Origin: Lactobacillus sp. PV012
GTDB lineage: Bacteria; Bacillota; Bacilli; Lactobacillales; Lactobacillaceae
Length of the DNA: 64,000 bases
Direction: 5' to 3'
Assembly (NCBI RefSeq): GCF_014522325.1
Contig: NZ_CP041983.1
Location: 682,001-746,000 of the forward strand
The position numbers were made by a program, and so were the translations under genes. Under the pieces are notes generated by a model. The model had not been told where the DNA came from. It worked only from the letters and a program-made list of their open reading frames with translations, and did no database searches. Shown here in pieces: positions 1 to 6,643 of this stretch. Each line of letters opens with the position of its first letter. Positions within the stretch are counted from its first letter, which is position 1.

Positions 1-135
1 TTGGTAGAACGACTTGGTGGTGAAGTAGTGGGAGCAGCTTTTTATATTGAGTTAATGAATTTAAAGGGCCGTGAAAAGTTCCCAGATACTGATATTTTTT
101 CATTGGTAAAATACGATGACAATGTAATGAGATAG
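1..135 (+). CDS. apt: Adenine phosphoribosyltransferase, C-terminal end (partial)
   Basis: Only the last 44 codons are inside the window; the gene continues to the left. The peptide contains [13 protein letters not shown], then KGREKF, and ends KYDDNVMR, which is typical of the C-terminus of type I adenine phosphoribosyltransferases (adenine + PRPP to AMP, cytoplasmic purine salvage). The final codons lie in a 22-bp sequence repeated at 4128-4149. The gene end was therefore the attachment site of an integrated element, and the repeat restores the same residues YDDNVMR. No terminator follows directly; the likely original one is at 4157-4189. Family assignment from a tail alone is good but not certain. 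Confidence 0.8.
   Translation: MVERLGGEVVGAAFYIELMNLKGREKFPDTDIFSLVKYDDNVMR
110..131 (+). repeat. Left attachment-site repeat (attL) in apt 3' end
   Basis: The 17-mer gatgacaatgtaatgag (115-131) recurs exactly at 4133-4149. The match extends 5 bases to the left with one mismatch (c/t). It covers the last codons of apt. An integrase remnant lies immediately inside, as expected for a tyrosine-recombinase element inserted in a gene end. Confidence 0.8.
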
Positions 136-200
136 TGGATAAGCCTGTGCTATCAGTACTTATTACGCAGTAAATTTATTTTTAGCGTAAGCTTAGATCA

Positions 201-905
201 CTATAGATCTAAATTATCAAGTGAATCCGAAAGATTTTCTTTTTGTTTTTTGGTTATATGGGTATAAAATTCTAAAGCTGTATTTACAGACTTATGCCCG
301 AGCATATACTGCACATCTTTAGGTCTAATACTTGAGTTACCTTCATAAAGAAGAGTGGCTAGGATATGACGAAAGCCATGGGGAGTGATTCTCCTTAATG
401 GCTTTTTTTATTATCTGGGTGTTCAGCATTCCAGTGCTTAACTTGCTTGTCACTAAAATCATATATTTCATGTATCCAATCTTCTGCTGCTTGAGTTCTA
501 ACTAGGAATTGGTTTTCAGGTTTTCTACCAGCTACAGGTATTCTAGTGTGAAATAGCAAAGAGTTAGTGTCTCCAAGCGATTTTTGAATTTCTTTGTACT
601 CTAGTAGAGTACTTTTGAGGCTTTTAGACATAGGGACTGTATGAGATAACCCGTTTTTTATTGGATTGATGACGGGTGATTTGCTAAGGGATAAAGCCAC
701 AGTTTTTGTTAGAAAAATCTGGTTATGCTTAAAGTCTATGTCTTTCCAAGTTAAAGCTAAGGCTTCTCCACGCCTAGTGCCAGCATTAGCCAAAATCATA
801 AAAAACATATTTTTTGAAATCATAATTTTTGGCATATCCTAGAAACTCTTCAAACTCTTTGCGTTCATAAAAATTATTCAAGATTGATTTATGTTTATAC
901 AAAAT
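201..905 (-). pseudogene. Tyrosine recombinase (phage-type integrase), frameshifted and 5'-truncated
   Basis: The catalytic half of a site-specific tyrosine integrase is readable only by joining three frames. An upstream frame near 845-905 gives NFYERKEFEEFLGYAKNYDF. A second frame (about 395-835) gives NAGTRRGEALALTWKDIDF, with the first catalytic Arg. After a frame change at an A-run near 407-413, the last part reads ITPHGFRHILATLL (His-x-x-Arg), then LGHKSVNTALEFYTHI with the nucleophile Tyr, and stops at 201-203. The N-terminal arm-binding domain is missing. It sits directly inside attL, the usual place for the integrase that inserted the element, and is presumably inactive. Confidence 0.85.
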
Positions 906-951
906 GATATACTTAATATAAAGACTGATTACATGATTCAAGGAGATTACT

Positions 952-1230
952 ATGCAAACTACTCATTTAAATTCTTGGGGGAATTCACAAGCTGTAAGGA
1001 TCCCCAAGAGTATCTTAGAAGAAGCAAAAGTAGACCGTAATGAAACTTTTAATATAAAAGTTGATAAAAATAAAAATATAATTTTAGAAAAGAAAAAAAA
1101 GCCTCAAACAATCGAAGAATTATTTGAGGGATTTGATTATAAAAAGTATTGGGCTGATTGGGAAAAAGAAAATCCTGGCAAATCAGTTGAGTACGATTGG
1201 GGTAATCCTGAAGGAAGGGAGCTATTGTAA
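952..1230 (+). CDS. mazE: MazE-like antitoxin (AbrB/SpoVT-type)
   Basis: A 92-residue protein with an N-terminal swapped-hairpin AbrB/MazE DNA-binding motif: LNSWGNSQAVRIPKSILEEA at about residues 6-25. A charged, probably flexible C-terminal tail follows that would wrap the toxin. An aaggag ribosome-binding site precedes the ATG. The next gene, 31 bp downstream on the same strand, is a MazF-type toxin, so this is a two-gene toxin-antitoxin operon. The antitoxin normally neutralises the toxin and represses the shared promoter. It is cargo of the apt-inserted element and may have stabilised it. Family assignment is firm; DNA targets are unknown. Confidence 0.88.
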   Translation: MQTTHLNSWGNSQAVRIPKSILEEAKVDRNETFNIKVDKNKNIILEKKKKPQTIEELFEGFDYKKYWADWEKENPGKSVEYDWGNPEGRELL

Positions 1231-1261
1231 ATTTATACTTTTATTGAAAGGAAGTGAAGAG

Positions 1262-1591
1262 GTGGACTATTTAAAAAAGGGAGATTTACTTTATGTGAAC
1301 TTAAATCCCGTACGAGGACATGAACAGGCAGGAATGAGGCCTGTTATGATAGTGTCAAACAATGGATTTAATAAGATGTGTAATGGAATGTACAAGGTTG
1401 TTCCTATTACATCAAAAGTTAAGAAGTTTCCCCTAAATGTAGATCTACCAGATGATTTGCCGGTGCATGGTCAATTACTTCTATCGCAAGAAAAAGCCAT
1501 AGATTTAAAGGCGAGAGCACATAAAAAAATAGGTAGTGCTCCCGTCGCATTCGTAAAAGAAGTTGATGATTTAATTGCACTTACCTATTAG
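1262..1591 (+). CDS. mazF: MazF/PemK-type endoribonuclease toxin
   Basis: A GTG start at 1262, 7 to 8 bases after an aggaag Shine-Dalgarno, gives a 109-residue protein, the usual MazF length. A much earlier ATG in this frame lies inside mazE and is unlikely to be used. Family motifs are KKGDLLYVNLNPVRGHEQAG near the N-terminus, RPVMIVSNNGFN, then VVPITSK and GQLLLSQEKAIDLKAR. MazF toxins cut single-stranded RNA at short recognition sequences; this one's recognition sequence cannot be read here. It is co-transcribed with the antitoxin at 952-1230 and appears intact, unlike the neighbouring integrase. Confidence 0.9.
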   Translation: MDYLKKGDLLYVNLNPVRGHEQAGMRPVMIVSNNGFNKMCNGMYKVVPITSKVKKFPLNVDLPDDLPVHGQLLLSQEKAIDLKARAHKKIGSAPVAFVKEVDDLIALTY

Positions 1592-1953
1592 TTGGTTAAA
1601 TAGACTTTATATTTAGTAAAAAGTCTATTTTTAATATTGTAAACAATAATATTATTGCTATAATTATGGCATGTAGTATTATATACCTTATAAAAGTGCT
1701 ATTGTACGTGAGGATAGTACGGGCATGTTTTATTAATTTTTGACCACTTACGTTAATTCGTAGGTGGTTATTTTGTATGTAAATATAAATATTTTCATTA
1801 TTTATATTGATATTACACGTTATAACGTGTAATATCAATAGATGACAGGAGGAAATGAAATGCTTGAACATATAAAAGAAAATAAGCATAAAGCCGGGAG
1901 TTAGAGCTTCTGCCTATACTGTAACATTATAACAAGCATTTCAAATTAATACT
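1592..1953. other. Non-coding stretch with a long palindrome and a decayed short reading frame
   Basis: There is no convincing intact gene here. It holds a 36-bp perfect palindrome (1805-1840). A strong aggagg site follows, then an ATG at 1860 that opens only 14 codons (MLEHIKENKHKAGS) before a stop at 1902-1904. A one-base shift would continue it as VRASAYTVTL, so this may be the 5' end of a frameshifted replication or regulatory gene of the element. That reading is inference and no family was recognised. Confidence 0.4.
1805..1840. repeat. 36-bp perfect palindrome
   Basis: Each half is tattgatattacacgtta followed by its exact reverse complement, with no loop, centred between 1822 and 1823. 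It sits about 10 bases upstream of an aggagg site and a short reading frame. It could be an operator for a dimeric or tetrameric regulator, or a replication or terminus site of the element. Confidence 0.85.
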
Positions 1954-2076
1954 ATGAATACAATTTTAGATTACGTACTATTCGGAAGTTTAATAATATT
2001 AGTGGTAGCTATATTAAGATTTTGTTTTTACTTCGTTAAAGGAACAGTAATAAAATTTAGAAAGAGAAGTAAATGA
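1954..2076 (+). CDS. Small single-span membrane protein, unknown
   Basis: This 40-residue frame reads MNTILDYVLFGSLIILVVAI at the start and ends with a basic tail (KFRKRSK). A single hydrophobic helix spans residues 8-28, with the positive-inside pattern of a small membrane peptide. Its stop codon overlaps the ATG of the next gene (atga at 2073-2076), which supports translational coupling and so real coding. No clear ribosome-binding site is seen. The function is unknown; small hydrophobic peptides in mobile elements are sometimes holin-like or toxin-like, but nothing here proves that. Confidence 0.5.
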   Translation: MNTILDYVLFGSLIILVVAILRFCFYFVKGTVIKFRKRSK

Positions 2077-2261
2077 GTAGATTAACACCCGCAAAAGTTA
2101 AAGCAAATAAAAAATGGGACCAAAAAAATAAAGAGAAAAAATCCTATATAGTTAAAAGGTCGACTACAAAAAGTTTTATTTTAAAGTTAGCCACACAAGA
2201 AGACCTAGAAAACATTAAAAAATACATCTCTGAAAGAGAAGAAATGTTAAAAGAAAAATGA
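2073..2261 (+). CDS. Small basic protein of mobile elements, unknown
   Basis: A 62-residue, Lys-rich protein beginning MSRLTPAKVKANKKWDQKNK, with a probable C-terminal helix EDLENIKKYISEREEMLKEK. It overlaps the preceding membrane peptide gene by 4 bp. A decayed relative is readable at about 9525-9758 (KLDKWNAKNKDKAAVYRYRS, then KFIKELASQKDIKDLEDLIK). The pattern of short basic arm plus amphipathic helices suits a small DNA-binding protein, but no ribbon-helix-helix signature can be proven. It lies between the mazEF cassette and an IS copy within the apt-inserted element. Confidence 0.55.
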   Translation: MSRLTPAKVKANKKWDQKNKEKKSYIVKRSTTKSFILKLATQEDLENIKKYISEREEMLKEK

Positions 2262-2308
2262 AAATTAGTAATAAATTATTCATTTAAAAGTACTCGTATT
2301 TTATAATT

Positions 2309-3777
2309 TGATATGAACCCCGAAATTCGGACAAGAATTTCGAGGTTTTTTATTATGACTAAACTGTCTAAACAAGATAAAATTGATATTTATAATAATT
2401 GGAAATATTACGGTAAATCTTCTCTTCAATTAGGAAAAGAATATGGAATTACCTCTGATAGTCTTAGATACTTATTTAAATTAATCGATAAATATGGATT
2501 AGAAATCCTAGATAAGCCCTATACTTTTTATTCAATAGAATTTAAAGAAAAGGCAATTAGAAGGGTTCTTTCAGGAGACGAAACTATGTCCCAAATATCA
2601 TTAGATCTTGGTTTACGTAGTAGGGCCATGCTTTACAATTGGGTTCGCAAATACAAAGAAAATGGGTATAATGTCATTAATCATAAGAAAGGTAGAAGAT
2701 CTAATGCAGAACAAAGACAAACAGATTCAAGAACTTCAAAAGCAAATCAAGGACCTCAAACAAAAGAATTTAGAGCTTACTGTCGAGAACGAATTTATAA
2801 AAAAATTAGATGCCTTAGTGGCACAAAGAATCAGAAACCAAAAGCACAAGAAATAGTTTCTGCAGTCACACAGCTAAGGCAAGAACTTCATGTGACTGTG
2901 AGTTTTGTGCTTAAAGTGATCAATTCTAAACCTGACCTTCCTCACCTATCTAGGAGTAATTATTACTATGTTCAAGGACATGATGATAAAGATAGGAAAA
3001 ACCAAAATATCATGGAAAGGATCAAAGAAGTATATGAAGAGCACAAACATCGCTACGGTTATAGAAGAATTACTGCACAACTTCAACGTGAAGGACTTAA
3101 AATCAATCATAAGAAAGTAAAACGTCTAATGACTAAAATGCACTTATATGGCATTGCCATTAGACGTAAGCATAAATATTCAAGCTATCGTGGAACTGTA
3201 GGTAAGATCAAAAGTAACTTGATTAAACGTAATTTCAAGTCTGTAATTCCAAATAAAAAGTGGTATTCAGATGTGACGGAATTTCATTTGAATGGTGAAA
3301 AGCTTTATCTATCCCCAATTATGGACGGTTGCACACAAGAGATTGTCTCTTATACTCTAAGTCGTCATCCTGTTTTAAAGCAAGTAATGGATATGTTAAA
3401 GCTGGCCTATAAAAAGTATCCGGCCCTTAATGGTTTAGTATTTCATACTGATCAAGGCTGGCAATATCAACATCCTCTCTTTCAATCATGGCTTAAAAAT
3501 CATGGCATAACCCAAAGTATGTCACGTAAAGGTAATTCTTTAGATGATGGCATGATGGAGGGTTTCTTTGGCATACTTAAAAGAGAAATGTTTTATGGAT
3601 TCGAAAATAATTTTAGTAATTTAGATGAGTTAGAAGAAGCCATCAAAGAATATATTGAATATTACAATACTAAACGAATTAAAACTGTACTAAAAAATCG
3701 CACACCGATTGAATATCGGAATGCGATTATGAATCAAAGCTAATTAATAATATGTCCTAATTTTAGGGTTCATATCA
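2309..3777 (+). mobile_element. IS3-family (IS150 group) insertion sequence, about 1.47 kb
   Basis: The ends are inverted repeats: tgatatgaacccc on the left and the reverse complement of gggttcatatca on the right (ending 3777), similar over roughly 25 bp. A 3-bp direct repeat att flanks the element (2306-2308 and 3778-3780), in line with IS3-family target duplications. Inside is one long transposase frame with the D, D and E motifs of the family. Fossil copies of its ends occur at 37381-37409 and 54811-54856, so related elements have moved through this genome before. Confidence 0.9.
2355..3743 (+). pseudogene. IS3-family transposase, OrfA/OrfB fused with an out-of-frame leucine zipper
   Basis: The likely start is ATG 2355 (MTKLSKQDKIDIY); an earlier ATG lies inside the inverted repeat. 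Helix-turn-helix modules come first (SSLQLGKEYGITSDSLRYLF; AIRRVLSGDETMSQISLDLG). The integrase core follows with WYSDVTEF (D), HTDQGWQY (D) and DDGMMEGFFGILKREM (E). The coiled coil that normally joins them (QNKDKQIQELQKQIKDLKQK) is in the +1 frame, at 2704-2856, and ends after a 7-A slippery run at 2799-2805. That is the usual IS3 arrangement, in which OrfB is reached by -1 slippage. Here an indel near 2685-2704 has put the N-terminal helix-turn-helix in OrfB's frame. The linker (about 45 residues) is therefore nonsense, and the product is probably defective. Confidence 0.75.
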
Positions 3778-3780
3778 ATT

Positions 3781-4127
3781 TCAGGTTACAGATTATTTAA
3801 CAAAAATACTCTAACTGTTAAAATTTACCCCATAGAATTAATTTTTAATATAAAAGTGCAAAATCATACTTGGAATATTTAAAAACACTTAGAAGCTAAA
3901 ATAAAAATACAAGTAATATACTTTAGTTGGTTGTGAAGATATATTTTGTTCATTGGAAATCCTTTAAGTAAGTTGTTAATTGACTACAAAAAAGATACTC
4001 GAAGTTATTCGGGTGTCTTTTACGTAATTAGCGTAATAATTTGCTTTTTTATGATTTACCAAGATTTACAATTTAAATAAAATTGTTATAATAATAGCAA
4101 TAGACATACTATGGTGTCATATTTCAG
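3781..4127. other. Right end of the integrated element, no gene seen
   Basis: AT-rich sequence with no reading frame of note. It contains a hairpin with a T-run at 3988-4022 (left arm aaagatactcgaa). The sequence then runs into the right attachment repeat. Confidence 0.5.
3988..4022 (+). terminator. Probable rho-independent terminator
   Basis: The arms aaagatactcgaa and ttcgggtgtcttt pair, with two G-U pairs, around a 4-base loop. An A-run precedes it and Ts follow. It lies near the right end of the element. Confidence 0.6.
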
Positions 4128-4149
4128 AATATGATGACAATGTAATGAG
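4128..4149 (+). repeat. Right attachment-site repeat (attR)
   Basis: Exact copy of gatgacaatgtaatgag at 4133-4149, plus 5 more bases with one mismatch to 110-114. Read in frame it encodes EYDDNVMR and then taa. This is the ancestral apt tail left behind when the element inserted. Confidence 0.8.
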
Positions 4150-4156
4150 GTAAATG

Positions 4157-4189
4157 AAAAAGGTTGGTACTTAGTTGCCAACCTTTTGT
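4157..4189 (+). terminator. Displaced apt terminator
   Basis: The arms aaaaaggttgg and ccaacctttt pair around a short loop, 4 bases after the relic apt stop codon in attR. It is the natural terminator of apt before insertion of the ~4-kb element. Confidence 0.75.
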
Positions 4190-4265
4190 AGTAATAGCCA
4201 TTTAAAAGTGATAAAATTTTTAGTAAAGTGATGAAGCGAAGCTTAATTTACTGGGATCTTTTTAG

Positions 4266-4416
4266 TCATTTCTCCACGTAAGTGGAGGTGATTATAAGAT
4301 GAGTTTTAAATCAAAAGAACAATTTATCATTTCTCCACGTAAGTGGAGGTGATTATTAACAAATGACATCATATCTTGAGCAGATAGTCATTTCTCCACG
4401 TAAGTGGAGGGAATTG
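4266..4416 (+). CRISPR. Orphan CRISPR mini-array, three type I-E-like repeats and two 32-nt spacers
   Basis: Repeats start at 4266, 4327 and 4388, an exact 61-bp period. The first two share 29 bases around ttctccacgtaagtggaggt. The third diverges in its last bases (gtggagggaattg), as terminal repeats often do. Spacers are 4295-4326 and 4356-4387, 32 nt each. A 29-nt repeat with an inner hairpin (ctccac/gtggag) and 32-nt spacers is the geometry of type I-E arrays. No cas gene is adjacent; the only cas remnants in the window are at 56.1-57.2 kb, with nearly the same repeat core. Confidence 0.85.
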
Positions 4417-4447
4417 CTGACGTTAAAGGCTCAAGAAAAAAATAAGT

Positions 4448-4485
4448 TAAATCCCTATATCATTAATTTGGTAGGGAGATTTTTG
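4448..4485 (+). terminator. Probable terminator after the CRISPR array
   Basis: The left arm aaatccctat pairs with tagggagattt (one bulge) and a T-run follows. It would end rightward transcription out of the mini-array before the leftward cls gene. Confidence 0.55.
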
Positions 4486-4499
4486 TATAAAGGATAAAT

Positions 4500-4532
4500 T
4501 AAAAGCCACAACTTAGGAGATGTGACTTTTTG
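4500..4532 (-). terminator. Terminator of cls (possibly bidirectional)
   Basis: The arms aaaagccaca and tgtgactttt pair with one mismatch, with A-run and T-run flanks on either side. It lies directly beyond the cls stop codon. Confidence 0.65.
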
Positions 4533-4535
4533 AAA

Positions 4536-6026
4536 TTACAATACTGGTGATAGCAATCTAGAAAAGTATTGCTTAAATTTACGCCAGTGAGATTGCTTGG
4601 CAAAGTATTCATTTGTCATTAAAGTACAATCTTTTAAATCATTTTCAAAAATTGCCTTTAGTTTTTGAGTCAATTCAGGACTATAGGTGAAGGCGTTAAC
4701 TTCAAAGTTAAGTTTGTAGCTTCTAAAATCTTGATTGGCTGATCCAACAGAAGCAATATTTGAACCACTGACCATAGTTTTAGCATGAATGAATCCATCG
4801 TTATATTTGTAAACTTTAATCCCTTGGCTAGTGAGATATTTTGAATAATATTCAGTCGCACGATAAACAAAAGGATGGTCCGGCATACAAGGAACCATAA
4901 TACGTACATCAACACCGCTTTTTGCGGCGATGATTAATGCTTCAAGTATGGGATCACCAGGAATTAGATAAGGGGTTTGAATATAAACATATTCTTTGGC
5001 AGTTGCAATAATTCCTTCATAGGCGCGGCGAATTCCATAATCTTCGCTATCGGGGCCTGAGGATACAATTTGCATTGGTACAGTATTTGGATCATCAGTT
5101 GGTGGTTGAAGCTTGAAGTTAGCAATTTCTTTTTCAATATCAAACTTAGGTAAGTGGGTTTTACGACAGGTAGTATTCCAATCCATTGCAAAACGAATTT
5201 CCATCATTACAGCCGCTTGACCGACGACACGTAAGTGAGTATCACGCCAATGACCAAATTTTGCACTCTTGTTAACATATTGATCGCCAATGTTATAGCC
5301 ACCAATGTACCCAATCTTGTGGTCAATAATCACAAGTTTTCGATGTAAGTGATAGTTAAGTCTTGGAGTGGTAAAAAAGTGATTGCCAGAATCAGAGATA
5401 AAAGCTTGTGCGTAGCCACCCAATTCTTCTAGATGCTTAAAAAATTTAGGATGTGTTCCTCTTGAACCACTGGTATCATATAAAACGCGAACTTTAACGC
5501 CACGCTCAGCGGCATTTTCTAAGGCAGTAAGTACTCTTTTACCTAGGTCATCAGAGTAAAAAGTATAAAATTCCACATCAACTGAAATTTTAGCTTGATT
5601 AATATTTTCAATAATATTATCAAAAAGTTTTGGTCCACTTATAAAGACATTAACTTTATTATTGAAAGTTAAGATAGCATCGTCATTATTGAGGTTTAAA
5701 TCTACCAACATTCGTGAACGTTGATGACTATCATTTTTAGGAAGTAAATCTTTTTCCTTTAGAAGTTTGTGTTGCTCATTTAAAAATTTTTGCCGAATCT
5801 TTTCTTGTTCTTGTTGGATAATAAAAATATCATCATGAGATAATTGTCGTCCAACAAAGAGGTATAAAATAAAACCAACGTAAGGAAAGATACATAACAC
5901 TAGTAGCCAAGCCCAGGTTGAGGCAATGTCACGTTTGCTACGAAAAACTGTCCAGATAGCAAAAGCATCATTGATTAGCCACAAAACTTCAATGATACGT
6001 CGGATAACATCCCAAGTCCAAATCAT
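4536..6026 (-). CDS. cls: Cardiolipin synthase (phospholipase D superfamily)
   Basis: A 496-residue membrane enzyme that joins two phosphatidylglycerols into cardiolipin plus glycerol. Two N-terminal membrane spans (about residues 8-26 and 37-58) precede two PLD domains. The first active-site motif is HRKLVIID (complete HxKx4D) followed by YIGGYNIGDQY. The second is HAKTMVSG followed by SVGSANQDFRS. In the second motif the position of the usual Asp is Gly, which is worth noting but may be tolerated in this lineage. An aaaggag site lies before the ATG. It is divergent from folA. Length and domain order are normal for bacterial Cls. Confidence 0.93.
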   Translation of the reverse strand: MIWTWDVIRRIIEVLWLINDAFAIWTVFRSKRDIASTWAWLLVLCIFPYVGFILYLFVGRQLSHDDIFIIQQEQEKIRQKFLNEQHKLLKEKDLLPKNDSHQRSRMLVDLNLNNDDAILTFNNKVNVFISGPKLFDNIIENINQAKISVDVEFYTFYSDDLGKRVLTALENAAERGVKVRVLYDTSGSRGTHPKFFKHLEELGGYAQAFISDSGNHFFTTPRLNYHLHRKLVIIDHKIGYIGGYNIGDQYVNKSAKFGHWRDTHLRVVGQAAVMMEIRFAMDWNTTCRKTHLPKFDIEKEIANFKLQPPTDDPNTVPMQIVSSGPDSEDYGIRRAYEGIIATAKEYVYIQTPYLIPGDPILEALIIAAKSGVDVRIMVPCMPDHPFVYRATEYYSKYLTSQGIKVYKYNDGFIHAKTMVSGSNIASVGSANQDFRSYKLNFEVNAFTYSPELTQKLKAIFENDLKDCTLMTNEYFAKQSHWRKFKQYFSRLLSPVL

Positions 6027-6118
6027 TAACTTTTCTCCTTTATTGTTATATTATTTGACTGAATAATTTTAACATAATTTTAAAGATTTATGAAATTGAG
6101 GTAGTAGGGAGAGGAAAA

Positions 6119-6634
6119 ATGCTTGGTTTTATATGGTCAGAAGATTTAGATGGTAATATTGGTTATCAAGGTAAATTACCTTGGCAGCTGCCAGCTGATT
6201 TAAAACATTTTAGGGAAAAGACGTTGGGTCACTCAATTATAATGGGGAGAAAAACTTTTGAAAGTTTACCCCAACTTTTACCTGAAAGACTGCATGTTGT
6301 TATAACAACTAATACAGAGTTAAAAGAAAAATATAAAAATAGTGAAATAGTAAAAATTTTTAGAAATATTAGACAATTGCGTAGGTGGATAGAGAGCCAA
6401 GAGGGTTGTCTAATTTGGGTTATTGGCGGTACAAGTTTATTTAAAGAATTTAAGGATGAAGTAAGTGTTTTAGAAAGAACGATAATTCAAGCTTATGTTA
6501 GAGGGGATGTAAAGATGCCAGAGATAGAGTACTCTAAGTTTGAGTTGATAAATGAGGAGTGCCATTGGGTTGATGTGAACAATAAATATAACTTCACATT
6601 TTTAACCTATCAAAAAAGAGTTAGCATTCGCTAA
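6119..6634 (+). CDS. folA: Dihydrofolate reductase
   Basis: A 171-residue cytoplasmic enzyme that reduces dihydrofolate to tetrahydrofolate with NADPH. Seen in the sequence are the Met20-loop region (GNIGYQGKLPWQLPADLKHF) with the acidic active-site residue of LPADLKHF, the NADPH-binding IIMGRKTFESL, and the IGGTSLF motif near residue 105. A gagaggaaa site precedes the ATG. Thymidylate synthase, often its neighbour in lactobacilli, is not adjacent here. The last codons form one arm of a terminator shared with the convergent ATPase gene. Confidence 0.93.
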   Translation: MLGFIWSEDLDGNIGYQGKLPWQLPADLKHFREKTLGHSIIMGRKTFESLPQLLPERLHVVITTNTELKEKYKNSEIVKIFRNIRQLRRWIESQEGCLIWVIGGTSLFKEFKDEVSVLERTIIQAYVRGDVKMPEIEYSKFELINEECHWVDVNNKYNFTFLTYQKRVSIR

Positions 6635-6641
6635 CTCTTTT
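6612..6641. terminator. Bidirectional terminator between folA and the P-type ATPase
   Basis: The arms aaagagttagc and gctaactcttt pair around attc, with As before and Ts after. It overlaps the end of folA and serves two convergent genes. Confidence 0.8.
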
Positions 6642-6643
6642 AA

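Noticed and set aside
1596..1889. 97-codon minus-strand frame with Ile/Asn-rich sequence
   Set aside because: AT-rich chance frame crossing the 36-bp palindrome; no start signal and no family pattern.
4190..4264. Hairpin-rich sequence before the mini-array as a true CRISPR leader
   Set aside because: It shows no clear similarity to the leader-like region at 57206-57317, and it is also the region just after the apt terminator. The leader role could not be supported.
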